Part shown: in pieces, positions 7,567 to 10,209 of the stretch | Layout: each line of letters begins with the position of its first letter | Position numbering within the stretch: the stretch's first letter is position 1 | Origin: an uncultured Amylibacter sp. | GTDB taxonomy: Bacteria; Pseudomonadota; Alphaproteobacteria; Rhodobacterales; Rhodobacteraceae | Reading direction: 5' to 3' | Length of the DNA stretch: 10,209 nt | Assembly (NCBI GenBank): GCA_938001995.1 | Contig: CALLAV010000288.1 | Span: 1 to 10,209, forward strand | The notes under the pieces: model-generated | Seen by the model: only the letters and a program-made list of their open reading frames with translations | The model's database searches: none | Told to the model about the DNA's origin: nothing | Program-made: the position numbers and the translations under genes

Positions 7567-8787
7567 ATGGTTACATCTCGTCGTAGGTTCCTTACCAATT
7601 CCTTTGCGCTTGGCTGTTCGCTGGCTGCCAGCCCGCTGGTCACACCCGTTACATTCGCGTCAATTCCCACAGACAAACGGCTGGTGGTGATCGTTCTGCG
7701 CGGCGGCATGGACGCGCTTGATATTGTGGCTCCTGTGGCCGACCCGCTGCTGATCAAATACCGCCCGCGCATCAAACACAAAGACCATTTGGATCTGGAC
7801 GGCTTCTTTGCACTGCATCCCGAAATGGCTGATCTGATGCCGATGTGGAAAGCAGGCGAACTGGCCTTCGCCCATGCCGTTGCCACCCCTTATCGCGGCA
7901 AACGCAGCCACTTTGACGGCCAAGACCTGCTAGAAGCAGGGATGCCCGAAGTCACCAGCACCTTGCGCGAAAGTGGTTGGATGAACCGAATGCTTGAATT
8001 GCTTCCAAATGTTGAAAAAACTACTGCGTTTTCAGTGGGTAGAGAGAACATGCTTACCTTACGTGGCGACCTTCCAACAACCAGTTGGGCCCCAGAAAGC
8101 CGTGTAGATCTGTCCGAACAAGGGCGCCTTTTGTTGGACGTTATCTTTTCCAAAGACCCTGTTTTTGCCGACGCTGGTGAAACGGCTCTGACCCTCACCG
8201 CACAAGAGATGGACGTGCGAAACGCCATCTCGGCCGAAGATGAAGAGCTGATCGAAGAGGTTATGTCAAAAACGGAAAAGAAAGCGCGTGCAGACAAAAC
8301 CAAGGGCGTTGCTGCATTTGCTGCGGATCGGCTAAAAGAGGACACACGCTTTGCCACCTTTTCCGTAGGCGGCTGGGACACGCACCAGCGGCAAGATCGC
8401 ACCATTAAAAAGGCCGCGAATGAACTGCAATCCGCACTTCTGACACTAAAATCCGAACTCGGTCCCGTTTGGGATAAAACCGCTGTGGTGTGCATGACAG
8501 AATTTGGCCGCACAGCCCGCGAAAACGGGACGGGTGGCACGGATCACGGCACAGGTGGTGCAATGGTCATGGCAGGGGGCGCAATAAGGGGGCGCAAAGT
8601 GTACGGTGACTGGCCAGGGCTGGACGAAGCGGACCTTTATATCCGCCGCGATTTGATGCCGACATCTGATCTACGTCGCTATGTTGGCTGGCTTGTACAC
8701 GACATGTTTGGTGTCTCGCAATCCGACCTTAGCACCAAAGTATTTCCCGGCTTAGACATGCTAGATAATCCAAATTTTGTTCGATAA
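7567..8787 (+). CDS. DUF1501 family protein with Tat signal
   Basis: A 406-residue protein beginning with a twin-arginine signal: S-R-R-R-F-L at residues 4-9, then a hydrophobic stretch rich in Ala, Leu and Ser, with a possible cut after TFA (about residue 31). This predicts export of the folded protein to the periplasm by the Tat system. DUF1501 hallmarks follow: VIVLRGGMDALD (about 41-52), VGGWDTHQRQ (about 267-276), TEFGRTAREN (about 310-319), then TDHGTGGAMVMAGGAIRG. DUF1501 is considered related to the alkaline phosphatase/sulfatase superfamily; the His and Asp residues in these motifs are candidates for metal binding. The substrate is unknown. It is the second gene of an operon with the DUF1800 gene and ends 33 bp from a convergent gene. 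The family call is firm; the activity is not known. Confidence 0.94.
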   Translation: MVTSRRRFLTNSFALGCSLAASPLVTPVTFASIPTDKRLVVIVLRGGMDALDIVAPVADPLLIKYRPRIKHKDHLDLDGFFALHPEMADLMPMWKAGELAFAHAVATPYRGKRSHFDGQDLLEAGMPEVTSTLRESGWMNRMLELLPNVEKTTAFSVGRENMLTLRGDLPTTSWAPESRVDLSEQGRLLLDVIFSKDPVFADAGETALTLTAQEMDVRNAISAEDEELIEEVMSKTEKKARADKTKGVAAFAADRLKEDTRFATFSVGGWDTHQRQDRTIKKAANELQSALLTLKSELGPVWDKTAVVCMTEFGRTARENGTGGTDHGTGGAMVMAGGAIRGRKVYGDWPGLDEADLYIRRDLMPTSDLRRYVGWLVHDMFGVSQSDLSTKVFPGLDMLDNPNFVR

Positions 8788-8820
8788 GTAACATTTGCAA
8801 GACACAGTAACTTACTGAAT

Positions 8821-9738
8821 TTATTTCTTTTTTGCGGCTATTTCTGCTTCAGCTTTGCGCATCGCCTGTCGAAAGACTGGCCCACCGCGCGTGTTCAAAA
8901 CCGCTTGTGCGTAGCGGCGTACCAAATGGGGTCGTCTCATTTTGATCAAGCGATCTAGCATTTCACGCTGGTACCGCTGATTGTGCAATCTAGCGCGCAT
9001 CAGCGTATAAAATTTACTTACGTCTAAAGTGTCATCAACACAGCCGAGCACAACCTGTTTCAACACACCCATCCGCTGCCATAACGACGCGATCCTGTGC
9101 CCCATGAAACGGCATTTATACTTGGTCACATTGTCCCCATTGAACAGCGCCGCATGCATTGCATCAAGGCTCGCCAAAGGATCATAGAAAAGGTGTACCT
9201 TATGCGCCGCAGAAGACTGTTCTGGCCCATAAGCATATCGCGTTGAAAAATCCCGTTTCCATGCCTTACGATACCGCGTTTCCCAGGATGCCACATCCCG
9301 TGACAAGGTCGCCTGTGGGGACAACAAAACCACCGTAGCCTTAGGCGCGGACGCACTAAACACACTCGCGGCATAGGCTCCCATGGACGCGCCGTAAAAC
9401 ACCACCGTGTCAAACTGGTCGTAGAACCCCTCATCACGCAGCCGATCAAAAAAATCGAATACAGCCTCGTCGCGATACCATGTCCAGCCATGGGCCATCA
9501 GCCCCAACATCGACCACCCTTGAGACGTGACGAACCCATACCCCCAAGGCATGCGATCCTCTTCATCCTTCTTGATGTCATCGAGGTTTTCAAACGTTAC
9601 GATAAGGGTCTTTCCCCCCTTCGCGCTGCCTTTGACAAAAACCGCTGAATGCTGTGCGCCAAGGCTCTCAAAGAAGCCGTTTTCGGACACAACAGACGCC
9701 AGATGTTGGCGGAGGTCTTTCTGCGTCATATCGTTCAT
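8821..9738 (-). CDS. Alpha/beta-hydrolase-fold protein (often labelled 'phosphoadenosine phosphosulfate reductase')
   Basis: A 305-residue cytoplasmic protein with no signal peptide. It shows alpha/beta-hydrolase features: a strand leading into a nucleophile elbow (VVFYGASMGAYAA; G-A-S-M-G with Ser118), then VVLLSPQATL, HLFYDPLASLDAMHA (Asp186) and FMGHRIASLW (His214). Ser118, Asp186 and His214 could form a triad, but this is inferred from order and spacing only. From memory, homologues in Rhodobacteraceae are often annotated as PAPS reductase; I see none of that enzyme's P-loop-like or CGLH-type motifs here, so the label is doubtful. The C terminus (about 250-305) is basic and helical, ending in EAEIAAKKK. 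The gene starts 13 nt after the sulfotransferase stop, with a TAAGG overlapping that stop, which suggests an operon. An alternative start three codons in is possible. Confidence 0.75.
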   Translation of the reverse strand: MNDMTQKDLRQHLASVVSENGFFESLGAQHSAVFVKGSAKGGKTLIVTFENLDDIKKDEEDRMPWGYGFVTSQGWSMLGLMAHGWTWYRDEAVFDFFDRLRDEGFYDQFDTVVFYGASMGAYAASVFSASAPKATVVLLSPQATLSRDVASWETRYRKAWKRDFSTRYAYGPEQSSAAHKVHLFYDPLASLDAMHAALFNGDNVTKYKCRFMGHRIASLWQRMGVLKQVVLGCVDDTLDVSKFYTLMRARLHNQRYQREMLDRLIKMRRPHLVRRYAQAVLNTRGGPVFRQAMRKAEAEIAAKKK

Positions 9739-9751
9739 CGGTTGTAACGCC

Positions 9752-10209
9752 TTATTTTTGTTGTTTTTTCACAGCTTCATACATCTCCAGATCTTCGCCA
9801 AACACCTTTTCGATGTTCTTGTGATCTGCCTTGGACAAGCTCTTGATCAGATCCCGACTAGACGTCTTATGCCCCAAAGATTTGCGCGTGTCCTGAATTT
9901 TTACAGTTTTCGATTTGAAACAGGTTAACACAGTTTTCTTTAACACAGCGTCAATCGTTTCAACCGTGCCAATCATGTCGTAATCTATCAGCCCCCAAGA
10001 GATTTCTTTGCTTTGCGGTCGCCAATGGCGATCCACATTTAACGCATCAGGCTCTTGCGCAATTGCATCCAGGAATTCCGATAAACTCAGATTAGTATCA
10101 GGCTTTAACCCTAGAACCTGCAACAGTTTTCCCTTCTTGGCGCCATCCGCAGCAACCTTATCAGCCCAAGCACTCACGGTGCGCGAAATCGGCTCGCGTA
10201 CAACGGTGA
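9752..10209 (-). CDS. Sulfotransferase family 2-like protein, C-terminal part (5' end outside window)
   Basis: About 151 codons of a minus-strand gene whose beginning lies beyond the right edge. The GTG at 10177 looks like an internal Val codon, not a start: the frame runs on upstream and reads VREPISRT followed by VSAWADK. This matches the conserved R-x-P-x-x-R-x-x-S segment of PAPS-dependent sulfotransferases, where Arg and Ser hold the 3'-phosphate of PAPS. Downstream, residues about 50-54 (counting from the Val at 10177) read HWRPQ, another hallmark of the carbohydrate sulfotransferase family, followed by IDYDMIGTVETID. The likely reaction is transfer of sulfate from PAPS to a carbohydrate or other acceptor, but the acceptor is unknown. 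The 5'-PAPS-binding loop should be in the missing N-terminal part. It is upstream of, and probably co-transcribed with, the hydrolase-like gene. Confidence 0.8.
   Translation of the reverse strand, partial: TVVREPISRTVSAWADKVAADGAKKGKLLQVLGLKPDTNLSLSEFLDAIAQEPDALNVDRHWRPQSKEISWGLIDYDMIGTVETIDAVLKKTVLTCFKSKTVKIQDTRKSLGHKTSSRDLIKSLSKADHKNIEKVFGEDLEMYEAVKKQQK

Noticed and set aside
7890..8540. 216-codon minus-strand ORF inside the DUF1501 gene
   Set aside because: Serine-rich shadow of the well-supported DUF1501 reading frame, with no family features of its own.
8786..8820. Possible bidirectional terminator between the convergent genes
   Set aside because: The only symmetry is a 5-bp AGTAA/TTACT match, too weak for a stable hairpin.

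Overview
The window looks like a chromosomal stretch from a marine alphaproteobacterium, most likely of the roseobacter group (Rhodobacteraceae). This is inferred from protein style (a DUF1800/DUF1501 pair, a family 2 sulfotransferase beside an alpha/beta-hydrolase-like protein often mislabelled 'PAPS reductase', a giant DUF11/DUF7507 repeat protein) and from codon use that is only moderately GC-rich. No marker gene fixes the taxonomy.

Layout. (1) Positions 1-5639, minus strand: one giant reading frame with a signal peptide, a roughly 200-residue N-terminal domain and at least 14 tandem DUF11/DUF7507-like beta-sandwich repeats. Its 3' end lies outside the window. At least 1879 codons are open, with no in-frame stop seen when the frame was read line by line. 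All plus-strand ORFs in this region are shadows of it. (2) Positions 5640-6187: an AT-rich divergent intergenic region with a perfect 12-bp inverted repeat close to the giant gene. (3) Positions 6188-8787, plus strand: a two-gene operon, a DUF1800 protein followed 5 bp later by a DUF1501 protein with a twin-arginine signal. (4) Positions 8821-10209, minus strand: a second two-gene unit convergent on the first, made of a 5'-truncated sulfotransferase followed by an alpha/beta-hydrolase-fold protein.

How they may work together. The giant protein and the DUF1501 protein carry export signals, so much of the left and centre of the window is devoted to envelope or surface proteins. The right-hand pair points to sulfation of a carbohydrate or similar acceptor, with a companion protein of unknown activity. 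No link between the three units is shown beyond proximity. No RNA genes, CRISPR arrays, insertion sequences or integrases were seen.
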